A stretch of 64,000 bases of DNA, from NCBI GenBank assembly GCA_944390145.1, contig CALXOY010000027.1:1-64000 (forward strand), read 5' to 3'. This DNA comes from an uncultured Duodenibacillus sp. Its GTDB lineage: Bacteria > Pseudomonadota > Gammaproteobacteria > Burkholderiales > Burkholderiaceae_F. The translations under genes were made by a program, and so were the position numbers. The notes under the pieces are model-generated. The model did no database searches, had not been told where the DNA came from, and saw only the letters and a program-made list of their open reading frames with translations. Of the stretch, positions 16,583-26,087 are shown piece after piece (the first letter of the stretch is position 1; every line of letters begins with the position of its first letter).

Positions 16583-18241
16583 ATGGCTCAAAATCCCGAA
16601 TTCAAATATGCACCGATGTTCCAGCTTGGTGAAGACAAGACTGAGTACTATCTGCTCACCAAGGACTATGTCTCCGAAGGTGAATTTGAAGGCCATAAGA
16701 TCGTCAAGGTTCAGCCTGAAGCACTCACGATGCTGTCCAAGCAGTGCTTCCATGACGCCAACTTCCTGCTGCGCCGCTCCCACAACCTGCAGGTCGCCAA
16801 GATTCTGAAGGATCCGGAAGCCTCCGAAAACGACAAGTACGTCGCCCTCACGTTCCTGCGCAACGCCGAAGCCGCCAGCAAGGGCGTTCTGCCGCTTTGC
16901 CAGGACACCGGCACGGCCATCATCCATGGCGAAAAGGGCCAGAACGTCTGGACGGGCTTCTGCGACGAGAAAGCCCTCTCCCGCGGCGTGTACGACACCT
17001 ACACCGAAAACGCCCTGCGTTATTCCCAGAACGCACCTCTGACGATGTACGAGGAAAAGAACACACGCTGCAATCTGCCCGCTCAGATTGACATCGAAGC
17101 CACCGAAGGCAGCGAATACAAGTTCTTGTGCGTTGTCAAGGGCGGCGGCTCTGCCAACAAGTCCTACCTCTTCCAGGAAACCAAGGCCATTCTGAATCCG
17201 GCCACCCTCGTGCCCTACCTCGTCAACAAGATGAAGACGCTCGGCACGGCCGCCTGCCCGCCGTACCACATCGCCTTCGTGATCGGCGGCACCACGGCCG
17301 AACGCACGATGCTCACCGTCAAACTTGCCAGCACGCACTACTACGACGAGCTGCCCACCACGGGTGACGAAACGGGCCGCGCCTTCCGCGACCTCGAGCT
17401 CGAACAGAAGCTCTTTGAAGAAGCCTGCAACATCGGCCTCGGCGCCCAGTTCGGCGGCAAGTACATGGCCCACGACATCCGCGTGATCCGCCTGCCGCGC
17501 CACGGCGCAAGCTGCCCGGTCGGCATGGGCGTGAGCTGCTCGGCAGACCGCAACATCAAGGCCAAGATCAACAAGGACGGCGTCTGGATTGAAAAGCTCG
17601 ACACCAACCCGGGTGAATTGATCCCCGAAGAGCTCCGCCGTCCGGGCGAAGGCGGCCAGATCAACATCGATCTGAACCGTCCGATGTCCGAGGTCTGCAA
17701 GGAACTCTCTAAGTACCCGGTTTCGACCCGCGTCAACCTGACCGGCACCATCATCGTGGCCCGCGACATTGCGCACGCCCGCATGAAGGAGCTCATTGAA
17801 GCCGGCAAGGGCCTGCCCCAGTACATGAAGGATCATCCGGTTCTCTACGCAGGTCCCGCCAAGACGCCCGCCGGCTACGCCTGCGGCTCCATGGGCCCGA
17901 CCACGGCCCAGCGCATGGATCCGTACGTTGACCTCTTCCAGGAAAACGGCGGCTCGCTCGTGATGATCGCCAAGGGCAACCGCAGCCAGGCCGTCACCGA
18001 CGCCTGCAAGAAGCACGGCGGCTTCTACCTCGGCACGATCGGCGGCGTTGCAGCTGTTCTGTCGGCAAGCTCGATCAAGAGCATTGAATGCATCGAGTGG
18101 CCGGAGCTCGGCATGGAAGCCGTCTACAAGATTGAAGTGGTCGACTTCCCGGCCTTCATCCTCGTCGACGACAAGGGCAACGACTTCTTCCAGCAGCTCA
18201 AGCCCCGCAACTCCATCAAGTGCGAATGCTGCAAGAAGTAA
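16583..18241 (+). CDS. fumA: Class I fumarate hydratase, single-subunit [4Fe-4S] type
   Basis: Predicted 552 aa, the length of FumA/FumB-type enzymes, with AGGAG 12 bases before the ATG. It interconverts fumarate and L-malate. The first cluster ligand is in [24 protein letters not shown] carries further conserved cysteines, and [17 protein letters not shown] is the family block before the C-terminal beta domain. [22 protein letters not shown] and the lysine region [19 protein letters not shown] segment are also typical. The enzyme is oxygen-sensitive, fitting an anaerobic lifestyle. Two terminator-like hairpins follow. The Dcu carrier lies 790 bases downstream. L-tartrate dehydratase is a remote alternative because of shared ancestry. 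Confidence 0.93.
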   Translation: MAQNPEFKYAPMFQLGEDKTEYYLLTKDYVSEGEFEGHKIVKVQPEALTMLSKQCFHDANFLLRRSHNLQVAKILKDPEASENDKYVALTFLRNAEAASKGVLPLCQDTGTAIIHGEKGQNVWTGFCDEKALSRGVYDTYTENALRYSQNAPLTMYEEKNTRCNLPAQIDIEATEGSEYKFLCVVKGGGSANKSYLFQETKAILNPATLVPYLVNKMKTLGTAACPPYHIAFVIGGTTAERTMLTVKLASTHYYDELPTTGDETGRAFRDLELEQKLFEEACNIGLGAQFGGKYMAHDIRVIRLPRHGASCPVGMGVSCSADRNIKAKINKDGVWIEKLDTNPGELIPEELRRPGEGGQINIDLNRPMSEVCKELSKYPVSTRVNLTGTIIVARDIAHARMKELIEAGKGLPQYMKDHPVLYAGPAKTPAGYACGSMGPTTAQRMDPYVDLFQENGGSLVMIAKGNRSQAVTDACKKHGGFYLGTIGGVAAVLSASSIKSIECIEWPELGMEAVYKIEVVDFPAFILVDDKGNDFFQQLKPRNSIKCECCKK

Positions 18242-18263
18242 TTGGATGACTTTCATTCATCCC

Positions 18264-18347
18264 GGGCGCCGGAAGGCTTGATTTTCAAGCCGGCGCCCAT
18301 GACTTAGGCCCGCATCCTGCGCCAGTGCGCAAGCTGCGGGCCTTTTT
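18264..18347 (+). terminator. Double hairpin terminator after fumarase
   Basis: First a 9-bp stem (GGGCGCCGG, 18264-18272, with 18290-18298). Then a compound stem (GGCCCGCA 18307-18314 with TGCGGGCC 18335-18342, inner TGCGC/GCGCA) followed by five Ts at 18343-18347. Confidence 0.8.
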
Positions 18348-18389
18348 GTCGGCATGGGCTACAATCCGCGCTCTCTACCTGGAGGCCGC

Positions 18390-18704
18390 ATGACTTACGA
18401 AAACATCACGCCCGAAGAAGCCAAAGCCCGGATGCAGTCCGACCCGCAGGCCGTCATTGTCGACGTGCGCCGCCCCGACGAATTTGCCTGCGGCCATATT
18501 CCCGGCGCCCTCAACGTTCCGCTTGACGATATTTTGAACGGACGGATTCCAGAGCCGCTTGAAAACAAAAACACGCCCTACCTCATCTACTGCCGCAGCG
18601 GCGTGCGCAGCGTCACCGCCGCCCAAGCGCTCGTGCGCGCGGGCTACACGCGTATTGCCAATTTCGGCGGCATCCTCTCCTGGCCTTACGAAGTTGAGCG
18701 ATAA
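18390..18704 (+). CDS. Single-domain rhodanese-like sulfurtransferase
   Basis: Predicted 104 aa from the ATG at 18390, with GGAGG 5 bases upstream. It is one complete rhodanese domain: IVDVRRPDEFACGHIPGALNVPLD, then the active-site loop YCRSGVRS whose cysteine would hold the persulfide, and NFGGILSWPYE at the end. No signal peptide is seen, so it is cytoplasmic. Sulfur transfer to cofactors or cyanide detoxification are both possible. It stands alone between fumarase and the Dcu carrier. Confidence 0.88.
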   Translation: MTYENITPEEAKARMQSDPQAVIVDVRRPDEFACGHIPGALNVPLDDILNGRIPEPLENKNTPYLIYCRSGVRSVTAAQALVRAGYTRIANFGGILSWPYEVER

Positions 18705-18728
18705 AGGATTTATCGAAGGAAGCAAAAT

Positions 18729-18805
18729 CTACTCACTTCTAAGTAGTTTTTTTTTGATTCCGCCCGAGGCCTTCCGTCGGCTGAGCAAGACCCGGAGGGC
18801 CTTTT
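18729..18805 (+). terminator. Two small terminators after the rhodanese gene
   Basis: A 5-bp stem CTACT/AGTAG (18729-18746) is followed by nine Ts. A second stem (GGCCTTCCG 18768-18776 with CGGAGGGCC 18793-18801, one G-T pair) is followed by four Ts. Confidence 0.55.
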
Positions 18806-19030
18806 GTTACAGAAACAGCCCCTGCGTTTTACATTTTCAGAGCCCGGCGTCATTTCGCGTAAACCCGCATATTTATTAGCGTTTTCTACATTTTGCATGC
18901 TCAAAACCACTGGTCTCCTTTCAGCTTTTCTTAACAATTAGACAAAAATCAAGAAACAGAAAAGATTTACACGAGTGGAGTACCTACAAAGAGGATAATT
19001 TCACCGTCCCAAAATATCTAGGAGACAACA
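18806..19030 (+). promoter_or_regulatory. AT-rich upstream region of the Dcu gene with an FNR-like site
   Basis: No gene. At 18939-18952 TAGAC-AAAA-ATCAA matches 8 of 10 positions of the FNR box TTGAT-N4-ATCAA, 79 bases before the Dcu start, with AT-rich sequence where a -10 would fall. FNR control is known for dcuB in other proteobacteria; here it is inference from this weak match. Confidence 0.3.
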
Positions 19031-20374
19031 ATGATTGGAATTGACTTCTGGGTACAGCTGCTTGTACTGCTGGCCTGCTTGTTCTACGCTGCTCCTCGCG
19101 GCGGTATGACCCTCGGTCTGATGGGCGGCATTGGCCTCATCATCTTTATCTTCGGCTTCGGCCTCAAACCCGGCAAGCCCCCTGTGGACGTGATCCTGAC
19201 CATTATGGCCGTGGTCTGCGCGGGCGCCACTCTTCAGGCTGCCGGCGGTCTTGACTGCTTGCTGCAGATCGCAGAAAAGATCCTGCGCAAGCATCCGCGC
19301 TTTGTCTGCTACCTGGCACCCTACCTGTGCTGGTTCCTGACCGTTCTCTGCGGTACCGGCCACGTTGTTTACACGATGCTGCCCATTATTTATGACGTGG
19401 CTATCAAGAACAACATCCGTCCGGAACGCCCGATGGCCGCTTCGACGATTGCCGCCCAGATGGGCGTGATCTGCTCGCCGGCTGCTGTGGCTGCCGTTTC
19501 GATGGTGGCCCTGCTTGACGGTCAGATGGTCGGCGGACAGCCCTTCAGCTTCCCGCAGTTGTTTGCCATCGTGATCCCGGCCGCCATTGTCGGTCTGTTC
19601 ATGGTCGGCACCTTCTCCGTGTTCCGCGGCAAGGACCTTGACAAGGACGAGAAGTTCCAGGCCCTGATCGCTGATCCGGAACAGCGCGCCTACGTCTATG
19701 GCGAAACCACGACCCTGATCGGCGTGAAGTTCAACAAGCGCCAGTGGGCCAGCCTCTGGATCTTCCTTGGCACGGTTGCTGTCGTGGCCATCCTCGGTTC
19801 GGTTCCCGAACTCCGCCCGATGGTCGGCAAGAAGCGTCTGTCGATGACCCTCGTCATTCAGATGTTCATGCTGCTCGCCGGCATCCTGATGGTCATGTTC
19901 TGCGAGGCCAAGAAGATCAATAAGACCAACGTGTTCAACGCTGGTATGGTCGCCATCGTTTCCGTGTACGGCGTCGCTTGGATGTCCGACACGATGTTCT
20001 CCAACCACCTGCCCGACCTGAAGGCCGCTCTGACCGGCTGGATGCAGAGCGCTCCCTGGACCTTCGGCATCGTGCTGCTGCTCGTTTCCAAGTTGGTGAA
20101 CTCCCAGGCCGCCGCTGTGGCCATCGTGGTCCCGGTTGCCATTCAGATCGGTACGCCCCCCGGAGTGATCGTGGCCATGGCCTCTGCAGCCTACGGCTAC
20201 TACATCCTGCCGACCTACCCGTCTGACCTGGCCGCCATTACGTTCGACCGCTCCGGCACGACCCACATCGGCAAGTTCGTGATCAACCACTCGTTCATCC
20301 TTCCGGGTCTGATTGGCGTGATCACCGCTGTGATCGTCGGCTGGTGCCTCGGCCTGATTTACGGCTACATCTAA
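19031..20374 (+). CDS. Anaerobic C4-dicarboxylate transporter, DcuA/DcuB family
   Basis: Predicted 447 aa, nearly all hydrophobic, about 10-12 membrane helices, the size of DcuA/DcuB. A GGAG site lies 7 bases before the ATG. Family segments include [18 protein letters not shown] at the start, [18 protein letters not shown] in the first half and [30 protein letters not shown] near the end. These carriers exchange fumarate, malate, aspartate or succinate in anaerobic cells. Together with the class I fumarase it suggests fumarate respiration or aspartate use. DcuA and DcuB cannot be told apart here. Confidence 0.92.
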   Translation: MIGIDFWVQLLVLLACLFYAAPRGGMTLGLMGGIGLIIFIFGFGLKPGKPPVDVILTIMAVVCAGATLQAAGGLDCLLQIAEKILRKHPRFVCYLAPYLCWFLTVLCGTGHVVYTMLPIIYDVAIKNNIRPERPMAASTIAAQMGVICSPAAVAAVSMVALLDGQMVGGQPFSFPQLFAIVIPAAIVGLFMVGTFSVFRGKDLDKDEKFQALIADPEQRAYVYGETTTLIGVKFNKRQWASLWIFLGTVAVVAILGSVPELRPMVGKKRLSMTLVIQMFMLLAGILMVMFCEAKKINKTNVFNAGMVAIVSVYGVAWMSDTMFSNHLPDLKAALTGWMQSAPWTFGIVLLLVSKLVNSQAAAVAIVVPVAIQIGTPPGVIVAMASAAYGYYILPTYPSDLAAITFDRSGTTHIGKFVINHSFILPGLIGVITAVIVGWCLGLIYGYI

Positions 20375-20413
20375 TATAAAAATTCACCTGTAGAGTTTTG
20401 GGACAGGGGAAAA

Positions 20414-20478
20414 GGCGGATTCGGAAGGCAAAGCTTCCGGTCCGCCGAAAAAGCGGAGCCTTCGGGTTCCGCTTTTTT
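20414..20478 (+). terminator. Tandem hairpin terminator after the Dcu gene
   Basis: Hairpin one: GGCGGA/TCCGCC with inner GGAAG/CTTCC (20414-20446). Hairpin two: AGCGGAGCC, UUCG tetraloop, GGTTCCGCT (20452-20473, one G-T pair) running into six Ts. Confidence 0.85.
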
Positions 20479-20516
20479 ATGCCCGCTTCTGCGAGCGCTA
20501 TTCATTTTTGTGGATG

Positions 20517-20571
20517 ATTGGCCTAGCCGGCAAGCAGGCCAATATCGGGGTCAACCCTTGACTTGACGCAA
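20517..20571 (+). promoter_or_regulatory. Inverted repeat and possible FNR-like site upstream of napD
   Basis: ATTGGCCT (20517-20524) and AGGCCAAT (20536-20543) form a perfect 8-bp inverted repeat. At 20558-20571 TTGAC-TTGA-CGCAA resembles an FNR box at 7 of 10 positions. Both lie 90-145 bases before napD and may be regulator sites; neither is proven. Confidence 0.3.
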
Positions 20572-20660
20572 AAACTCTCTGTTTCCCTACAGTTTCCGGA
20601 CAGTACAATGAATTGGATGGATTCCCGTTAAATCCTTGAACTGTCAGGAGATTTCCGCCC

Positions 20661-20906
20661 ATGTATTATTCCGGCCTTGTTGTCACCTGCAAGGCAGGCC
20701 ATTTTGACTCCGTCGGCCGCCTTCTGCGGGATCTGCCCGTGGAAGTGCATCAAAGCGACGCGGCGTCGGGCCGCTACGTCGTGGTTTTGGAGGAAGCCTC
20801 GGTTGACGCGGAAACCGAGCAATTCCGCCGCATCCGCACACTCGAAGGCGTGGCGGACGTGAGCCTCATCGTCCATCGCAGCGAACCGGGCGACGCCCCG
20901 GATTGA
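20661..20906 (+). CDS. napD: NapD, chaperone for periplasmic nitrate reductase
   Basis: Predicted 81 aa with AGGAG 10 bases upstream. The pattern YYSGLVVTCKAGHFDSV...LRDLPVEVHQSDAASGRYVVVLE...IRTLEGVADVSLIVH is the ferredoxin-like fold of NapD. NapD binds the twin-arginine leader of NapA in the cytoplasm and holds back export until the cofactor is inserted. It is the first gene of the nap operon, 102 bases before napA. Confidence 0.9.
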   Translation: MYYSGLVVTCKAGHFDSVGRLLRDLPVEVHQSDAASGRYVVVLEEASVDAETEQFRRIRTLEGVADVSLIVHRSEPGDAPD

Positions 20907-21008
20907 GGTTGGCGCTGCACCTTTCGATTTCCCTTTTTTGTACAGCGGCGCGGCTTTTCCCCGTCATCCCCAAAGAAGCCGTGTCCCATCAGCCCAGGAG
21001 AGAAAAAC

Positions 21009-23750
21009 ATGACTGAACATAAAGTCATCCCCATCTCAAGACGTGAACTCTTGAAAACGGGCGTTGCCGCCACCGCCGCCATGTCGGTGGGCATTCCCGT
21101 CACCGAAGCCTGCGCACAAGCCGCCAAGGACGCCGACGCCGGCATTCAATGGCACAAGGGCGTCTGCCGCTTCTGCGGCACCGGCTGCGGCCTGCAGGTC
21201 GGCACGATGAACGGCCGCATTGTCGCCACCAAGGGCGACCCTGATGCACCGGTCAACCGGGGCCTGAACTGCATCAAGGGCTACTTCAACGCCAAGATCC
21301 TCTACGGCGCCGACCGCCTCACGCAGCCGCTCATGCGAATGAAGGACGGCAAGTTTGACAAGAACGGACAGTTCGTCGCCGTCACCTGGGAACAGGCCTT
21401 TGACGAAATGGAGCGTCAGTTCCGCCGCGTTTACCAGGAAAAGGGACCGGAAGGCATCGGCATCATCGGCTCGGGCCAGTACACGATTCCGGAGGCCTAC
21501 ACCGCAAGCAAGCTTCTGAAGGCGGGTTTCCGCTCCAACAACATCGACCCGAACGCACGCCTGTGCATGGCCTCGGCCGTGGTCGGCTTCTACCAGACCT
21601 TCGGCGTCGACGAACCGATGAACGTCTACGACGACATTGAAAAGTGCAACGCCATGGTGCTTTGGGGCAACAACATGGCCGAAGCCCATCCGGTGCTCTG
21701 GAGCCGCGTCACCGACCGCAAGCTCACCCACAAGGCCACCCGCATCGTCAACCTCACGACGCACACGAACCTGTCTTCGGGCATGGCCGACATCGAAATC
21801 ATCTTCAAGCCCAACGCCGATCTGGCGATCGCCAACTATCTGGCGCGTGAAATCATCCGCCGCAAGGCCTACAACCAGAAGTTCATCGACGATCACTGCA
21901 TCTTTGCCACCGGCACGGTCGACATCGGCTACGGCATGCGTCCGACCGACAAGTACGCCTTTGAAGCCGAAAAGGACATTCAGAACAAGCAAAAGAAGAT
22001 CGTCCTCTCGGAAGCCGAAGCCATCGGCCAGCGCCGCAAGGCCGGCATCGAGGTCGAACAGAAGCAGGCGGCCAACGCTGGCGGCCACTGGCACATCTCC
22101 TTTGAGGAGTACAAGCGCGGCCTGGAACCCTACACGCTGGACTTTGTGGCGCGCGTTGCCAAGGGCGACCCTGATGAGTCGCTCGAAAGCTTCAAGAAGA
22201 AGCTCGTGGCGCTTGCCGACATCTACTGCGACGCCAAGCGCGACATCCTCTCCTTCTGGTGCATGGGCGTCAACCAGCACGTGCGCGGCGTCTGGGTGAA
22301 CGAACAGATCTACGCACTGCACCTTCTCACCGCCAAGCAGGGGCGTCCCGGCAACGGCGCCTTCTCGCTCACCGGCCAGCCTTCGGCCTGCGGCTCGGCC
22401 CGTGAAGTGGGCGCGTTCTCGCACCGCCTGCCCTCGGACATGCTCGTCGGCAATCCTGCACACCACAAGAAGACCGAAAAGCTCTGGCGCATCCCGGAAG
22501 GCACGCTCAACCCCGTGCAGGGCAAGCCCATCATGGGTCTGCTGCGCGGCCTTGAAGACGGCTCCGTCAACTTCCTCTGGACGCAGGTCGTCAACGTCTT
22601 CCAGTCCGCTCCGAACTCCAACCACTGGCTGAAGGCGGCGCGCAAGCCGGAAAACTTCGTGGTCGTCGCCGACGTCTATCCGACGCTTTCGGCAAAGGTC
22701 GCCGACCTGATCCTGCCCACGGCGATGATCTTTGAAAAGTGGGGCCTCTACGGCAACGCCGAACGCCGCACGCAGGGCTGGGCGCAGATGGTCAAGCCCG
22801 CGGGCGAAGCCATGAGCGACGTCGCCACGATGCTCGAGTTTGCCAAGCGCTTCAAGATTTCCGAGTGCTGGGGTGAAAAGAAGGTCGCAGGCGGCAAGAA
22901 GACCCTGCCGAGCGTTCTCGACAAAGCCGCCGCTGCCGGCATCAGCCCGGACGCCACCCTCTTTGACGTGCTCTTTGCCGGCATGCCGGAAGCCAAGCAG
23001 TGCCCGTGGCCGGATCCGAAGTACCCGGGCAAGGACTGCTGCACCGCTGAAGCCCTGGGTCTGAACTGGTTCCCGGAAAAGGCGCTCTTTACCGAGTACC
23101 GTCAGTTCACCCTCGGCGACGGACACGATCTGGCCGACTTCGACACCTACATGGATCCGAAGACGCGCGGCCTCACCTGGCCCGTGGTCAACGGCAAGCC
23201 CACGACGTACCGCTTCAACGCCGAGTACGACCCGTACGTGAAAAACGGCGACTTCGAGTTCTACGGCAAGCTGATGAAGGCCATTCCGCAGGGCAACCTC
23301 GACGGCATCACCGACAAGACGCCCAAGCCCCTGCCCGGCCGCGCCAAGATCTTCTTCCGTCCGTTTGCCGAGCCGGTAGAAAAGCCTGATGCAAACTACG
23401 ACCTGATGCTGTGCACGGGCCGCATCCTCGAGCACTGGCACACGGGCTCGATGACGCGCCGCGTGCCGGAGCTGCACCGCGCCGCCCCCGCGGCCGTGCT
23501 CTACATGCATCCGGCCGATGCGCAAAAGCGCGGCTTAAAGCGCAACGACGTCGCCCAGATCACAAGCCGCCGCGGCAGCATCAAGGCTCTGGTGGAAACC
23601 CAAGGCCGCATGAAGATGCCGCGCGGCACGGTCTGGATGGCCTTCTTCGACGAATCGGTGCAGGTGAACAAGCTCTGCATTGACGCAACCGACCCGATTT
23701 CGGCCGAACCCGACTTCAAGAAGTCCGCGGTTCGCGTGACGAAGGCCTAA
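21009..23750 (+). CDS. napA: NapA, periplasmic nitrate reductase catalytic subunit
   Basis: Predicted 913 aa, start ATG with AGGAG 9 bases upstream. The Tat signal has SRRELLKTG (Arg 11-12). The [4Fe-4S] ligands are Cys53, Cys56, Cys60 and Cys88 (CRFCGTGC and LNCIKG). Cys186 in ARLCMASAV is the expected molybdenum ligand. QPSACGSAREVG and RILEHWHTGSMTRRVPEL near the C-terminus are NapA signatures. It reduces nitrate to nitrite in the periplasm with electrons from NapB. It is longer than the roughly 830-residue NapA of enteric bacteria and nearer the long form of epsilonproteobacteria, with an insertion about residues 330-380. Confidence 0.97.
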   Translation: MTEHKVIPISRRELLKTGVAATAAMSVGIPVTEACAQAAKDADAGIQWHKGVCRFCGTGCGLQVGTMNGRIVATKGDPDAPVNRGLNCIKGYFNAKILYGADRLTQPLMRMKDGKFDKNGQFVAVTWEQAFDEMERQFRRVYQEKGPEGIGIIGSGQYTIPEAYTASKLLKAGFRSNNIDPNARLCMASAVVGFYQTFGVDEPMNVYDDIEKCNAMVLWGNNMAEAHPVLWSRVTDRKLTHKATRIVNLTTHTNLSSGMADIEIIFKPNADLAIANYLAREIIRRKAYNQKFIDDHCIFATGTVDIGYGMRPTDKYAFEAEKDIQNKQKKIVLSEAEAIGQRRKAGIEVEQKQAANAGGHWHISFEEYKRGLEPYTLDFVARVAKGDPDESLESFKKKLVALADIYCDAKRDILSFWCMGVNQHVRGVWVNEQIYALHLLTAKQGRPGNGAFSLTGQPSACGSAREVGAFSHRLPSDMLVGNPAHHKKTEKLWRIPEGTLNPVQGKPIMGLLRGLEDGSVNFLWTQVVNVFQSAPNSNHWLKAARKPENFVVVADVYPTLSAKVADLILPTAMIFEKWGLYGNAERRTQGWAQMVKPAGEAMSDVATMLEFAKRFKISECWGEKKVAGGKKTLPSVLDKAAAAGISPDATLFDVLFAGMPEAKQCPWPDPKYPGKDCCTAEALGLNWFPEKALFTEYRQFTLGDGHDLADFDTYMDPKTRGLTWPVVNGKPTTYRFNAEYDPYVKNGDFEFYGKLMKAIPQGNLDGITDKTPKPLPGRAKIFFRPFAEPVEKPDANYDLMLCTGRILEHWHTGSMTRRVPELHRAAPAAVLYMHPADAQKRGLKRNDVAQITSRRGSIKALVETQGRMKMPRGTVWMAFFDESVQVNKLCIDATDPISAEPDFKKSAVRVTKA

Positions 23751-23835
23751 CGGCAGGAAAACGCCCGTGCGCGCCGCATGAAACCGCGGCGCGTACGGAC
23801 TGACACACGCTTTTCTTTTGGCAAAACCAGCGACC

Positions 23836-24600
23836 ATGACGATAAAAGCGACCAGGCGTCAGGCCATCGGCCTTCTTCTGGAAGGCGCTGGGGTGGCCGC
23901 CGCTGCAGGTGCGGGCCTTGCCGGCTTTGTGAGCACGGCGCGGGCAAAGGGCTTTGAGCCGCTGCCGCCCGGGGCGGATGCCGACTTCTACAACAAGTGC
24001 ATCCGCTGCGGGCTGTGCGTCAAAGCCTGTCCCTACGACACGCTCAAACTGGCCGGGCTCGGCGCCAAGGTGCCCTACGGCACGCCCTATTTCGAACCGC
24101 GGAAAATCCCCTGCTACATGTGCGAGGACGTTCCGTGCGTGAAGGTGTGCCCGTCGGGGGCCCTTGACCGGCGCTTCGACGACATCCGCAAGGCCCGCAT
24201 GGGCATTGCGGCCATCGACCCCAACTCGTGCCTGAGCTGGCAGGGACTGCGCTGCGAAGTCTGCTACCGGGACTGCCCGCTTCGAGACAAGGCGCTTCTT
24301 TTGAAGCCCCATCCGCGCGAGCTGAGCAAGCACGCCGTCTTCGCCCCGGTGATCGACCCCGATCACTGCACCGGCTGCGGGCTGTGCGTCTACGGCTGCC
24401 CCACCCAGGTGCCGGCGATCAACATCATTGATCCGAAGACGTTCCTCGGCCGCATCGGCGAGCACTACCGGCTTGGCTGGCGCGAGGATCAGCCGCACCA
24501 TCCGGGCAATCCCGCCGAAAAGCTCCAGCAGGCGCCGCAGGCTCCCGCCGCCCCCGGCGGACTTGACTTTCTCAACAACATGGACGATCCGACGCTATGA
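23836..24600 (+). CDS. napG: NapG, Tat-exported ferredoxin of the Nap quinol dehydrogenase
   Basis: Predicted 254 aa from the ATG at 23836; no clear Shine-Dalgarno is visible and a TTG at 23818 is in frame. The Tat leader is ATRRQAIGLLLEG. Four [4Fe-4S] motifs follow: CIRCGLC-x3-C, CYMCEDVPC-x3-C, the looser CLSWQGLRCEVC-x3-C, and CTGCGLC-x3-C. NapG sits on the periplasmic side and passes electrons from NapH to NapB. The stop overlaps the napH start (ATGA), so translation is coupled. Confidence 0.93.
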   Translation: MTIKATRRQAIGLLLEGAGVAAAAGAGLAGFVSTARAKGFEPLPPGADADFYNKCIRCGLCVKACPYDTLKLAGLGAKVPYGTPYFEPRKIPCYMCEDVPCVKVCPSGALDRRFDDIRKARMGIAAIDPNSCLSWQGLRCEVCYRDCPLRDKALLLKPHPRELSKHAVFAPVIDPDHCTGCGLCVYGCPTQVPAINIIDPKTFLGRIGEHYRLGWREDQPHHPGNPAEKLQQAPQAPAAPGGLDFLNNMDDPTL

Positions 24601-25487
24601 GCACAAAAGCCATCAAAGCTGCGGCGTCGCCGCAGAAAATCAAGTCGCGGATGATCGCGCTTGCCGTCGTCCGCCGTCTTGTGCAGCTTGCCGTTCTCGC
24701 GCTTTTCATCGGCACGGTCCGCCTGGGGTGGACGCTTCTGGGCGAGCCGCTTTTAAACGGCACGCTCACGAGTTCGCTTGCCGCTGGCGTGATTCCGCTT
24801 TCCGACCCCTTTGCGCTCCTGCAAAAGCTCTTTGCCGGACACAAGCCCGAGATCTCAATGATCACGGGCGCGGGCATCGTGCTTGCGATTTACATCGCAG
24901 CCGGCGGCAGGACCTTTTGCGCCTGGGTCTGTCCGATGAACATCGTCACCGACGCAGCCTACAGCGCCCGCAAGGCGCTCGCACTGCCCGCCTCCAGCCT
25001 GCGCTTGTCGCGCAACACGCGCTATGCGCTTGCCGCGGCCTCGCTCATCGCCTCGGCCGTGACCGGCACGGCCGCCTTCGAATGGGTGAGCCCGCAGGCC
25101 TTTTTGTGGCGCGAGATCGTCTGGGGCGCGGGAGCCGGACTTGCGGCGGCCGTCACCGGCGTCTTTGCGCTCGATCTGCTGCTCATCGAGCGCGGCTGGT
25201 GCGGACACCTCTGCCCGCTCGGCGCCTTCTGGTCGGTTGTCGGGAAGGCCGGCATCGTCAAGCCGCTCTTTGACGACAGCCGCTGCACGCGCTGCGGCGA
25301 CTGTCTTCGCGTGTGTCCTGAAGCCCATGTCCTCAATTTCAAGCAGGCGGCAGCCAGAGGCTTCATTGCCTCGGGCGAATGCACCAACTGCGGCCGCTGC
25401 GCCGCGATGTGTCCGGAAAACGCCATTTTCTTTGCCACGCGTTTCCAAGCAAAGCCGCATGCCGATGAACCAAAACAGAACTCTTAA
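24597..25487 (+). CDS. napH: NapH, membrane quinol dehydrogenase with two ferredoxin clusters
   Basis: Predicted 296 aa. Four membrane helices occupy the N-terminal two thirds; the cytoplasmic motifs CAWVCPMN and CGHLCPLGAF are typical of NapH. The C-terminal tail has two [4Fe-4S] motifs, CTRCGDC-x3-C and CTNCGRC-x3-C. NapH takes electrons from the quinol pool and hands them to NapG. Because the operon has no napC, NapGH is the likely only quinol route to NapAB in this window. Confidence 0.93.
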   Translation: MSTKAIKAAASPQKIKSRMIALAVVRRLVQLAVLALFIGTVRLGWTLLGEPLLNGTLTSSLAAGVIPLSDPFALLQKLFAGHKPEISMITGAGIVLAIYIAAGGRTFCAWVCPMNIVTDAAYSARKALALPASSLRLSRNTRYALAAASLIASAVTGTAAFEWVSPQAFLWREIVWGAGAGLAAAVTGVFALDLLLIERGWCGHLCPLGAFWSVVGKAGIVKPLFDDSRCTRCGDCLRVCPEAHVLNFKQAAARGFIASGECTNCGRCAAMCPENAIFFATRFQAKPHADEPKQNS

Positions 25488-25505
25488 AAGTCTTTGGAGT
25501 CAGCC

Positions 25506-25937
25506 ATGAAAAATCTCTTTTTAACCGCCGCCATGAGCCTTGCATCATGCGCCGCCATCACCGCCTGCGCCGTGCAGCAGCCCGTCGACATCAACACGAT
25601 GAGCCTGGAAAAAACGAGCCCCTTTGAGACGCCGACGCCGCAGCCCTTTGAAGAAAACGGCGGACTCTACCGCGAGACCCAGCCGGGCATGCCCGCCATG
25701 ATTCCGCACGCCGTCGACAACTACAAAATCACGCGCGACAGCAACCCCTGCATCATGTGCCACGGCAATCAGGAGAAAATCGGTGCAGCCAAGGTAAAGG
25801 GTCAGGCGACGGCGATGCCGGCCACGCACTGGACGAAAGCCGACGGCAAGCTTGTGGTGGCCCCCAACCGCCACGAGTGCATGCTCTGCCACGCCACGCA
25901 GGCCAACGTGCAGCCGCTTGTGGACACCGTTCATTAA
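25506..25937 (+). CDS. napB: NapB, dihaem cytochrome c subunit of nitrate reductase
   Basis: Predicted 143 aa from the ATG at 25506 with GGAG 8 bases upstream; a TTG at 25494 is in frame. Two haem c sites are CIMCH and CMLCH, with NapB-type surroundings (AVDNYKITRDSNPCIMCHG and HECMLCHATQANVQPLVDT). The N-terminus reads LASCAAITACAVQQ; ITAC fits a lipobox, so this NapB may be a lipoprotein rather than a freely soluble protein. It is the last gene of the operon; a terminator follows at 25997-26037. Confidence 0.92.
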   Translation: MKNLFLTAAMSLASCAAITACAVQQPVDINTMSLEKTSPFETPTPQPFEENGGLYRETQPGMPAMIPHAVDNYKITRDSNPCIMCHGNQEKIGAAKVKGQATAMPATHWTKADGKLVVAPNRHECMLCHATQANVQPLVDTVH

Positions 25938-25996
25938 AATTCAGCTTTGACAACTGCCCGGGGCGCCCGCTCAGGCGCCCGGAGCCGGTCGCGGCG

Positions 25997-26037
25997 AAAA
26001 ACCTCTTTTCGGCTGACGGCAGCCGCCGGGGGTTTTT
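25997..26037 (+). terminator. Terminator between the nap operon and mnmA
   Basis: AAAAACC (25997-26003) pairs with GGTTTTT (26031-26037), with an inner GGCT/AGCC stem. A GC-rich 7-bp hairpin (25961-25980) precedes it. Confidence 0.65.
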
Positions 26038-26087
26038 GCGCCGCGTCTTTTGTTTTCAAGCAGCCGCACTTCAAGGATTTTTCATAC

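Noticed and set aside
16478..18256. 592-codon open frame on the minus strand
   Set aside because: Antisense to the fumarase gene with no recognisable domain.
21036..23525. 829-codon open frame on the minus strand
   Set aside because: Antisense to napA; His/Val/Arg-rich shadow composition.
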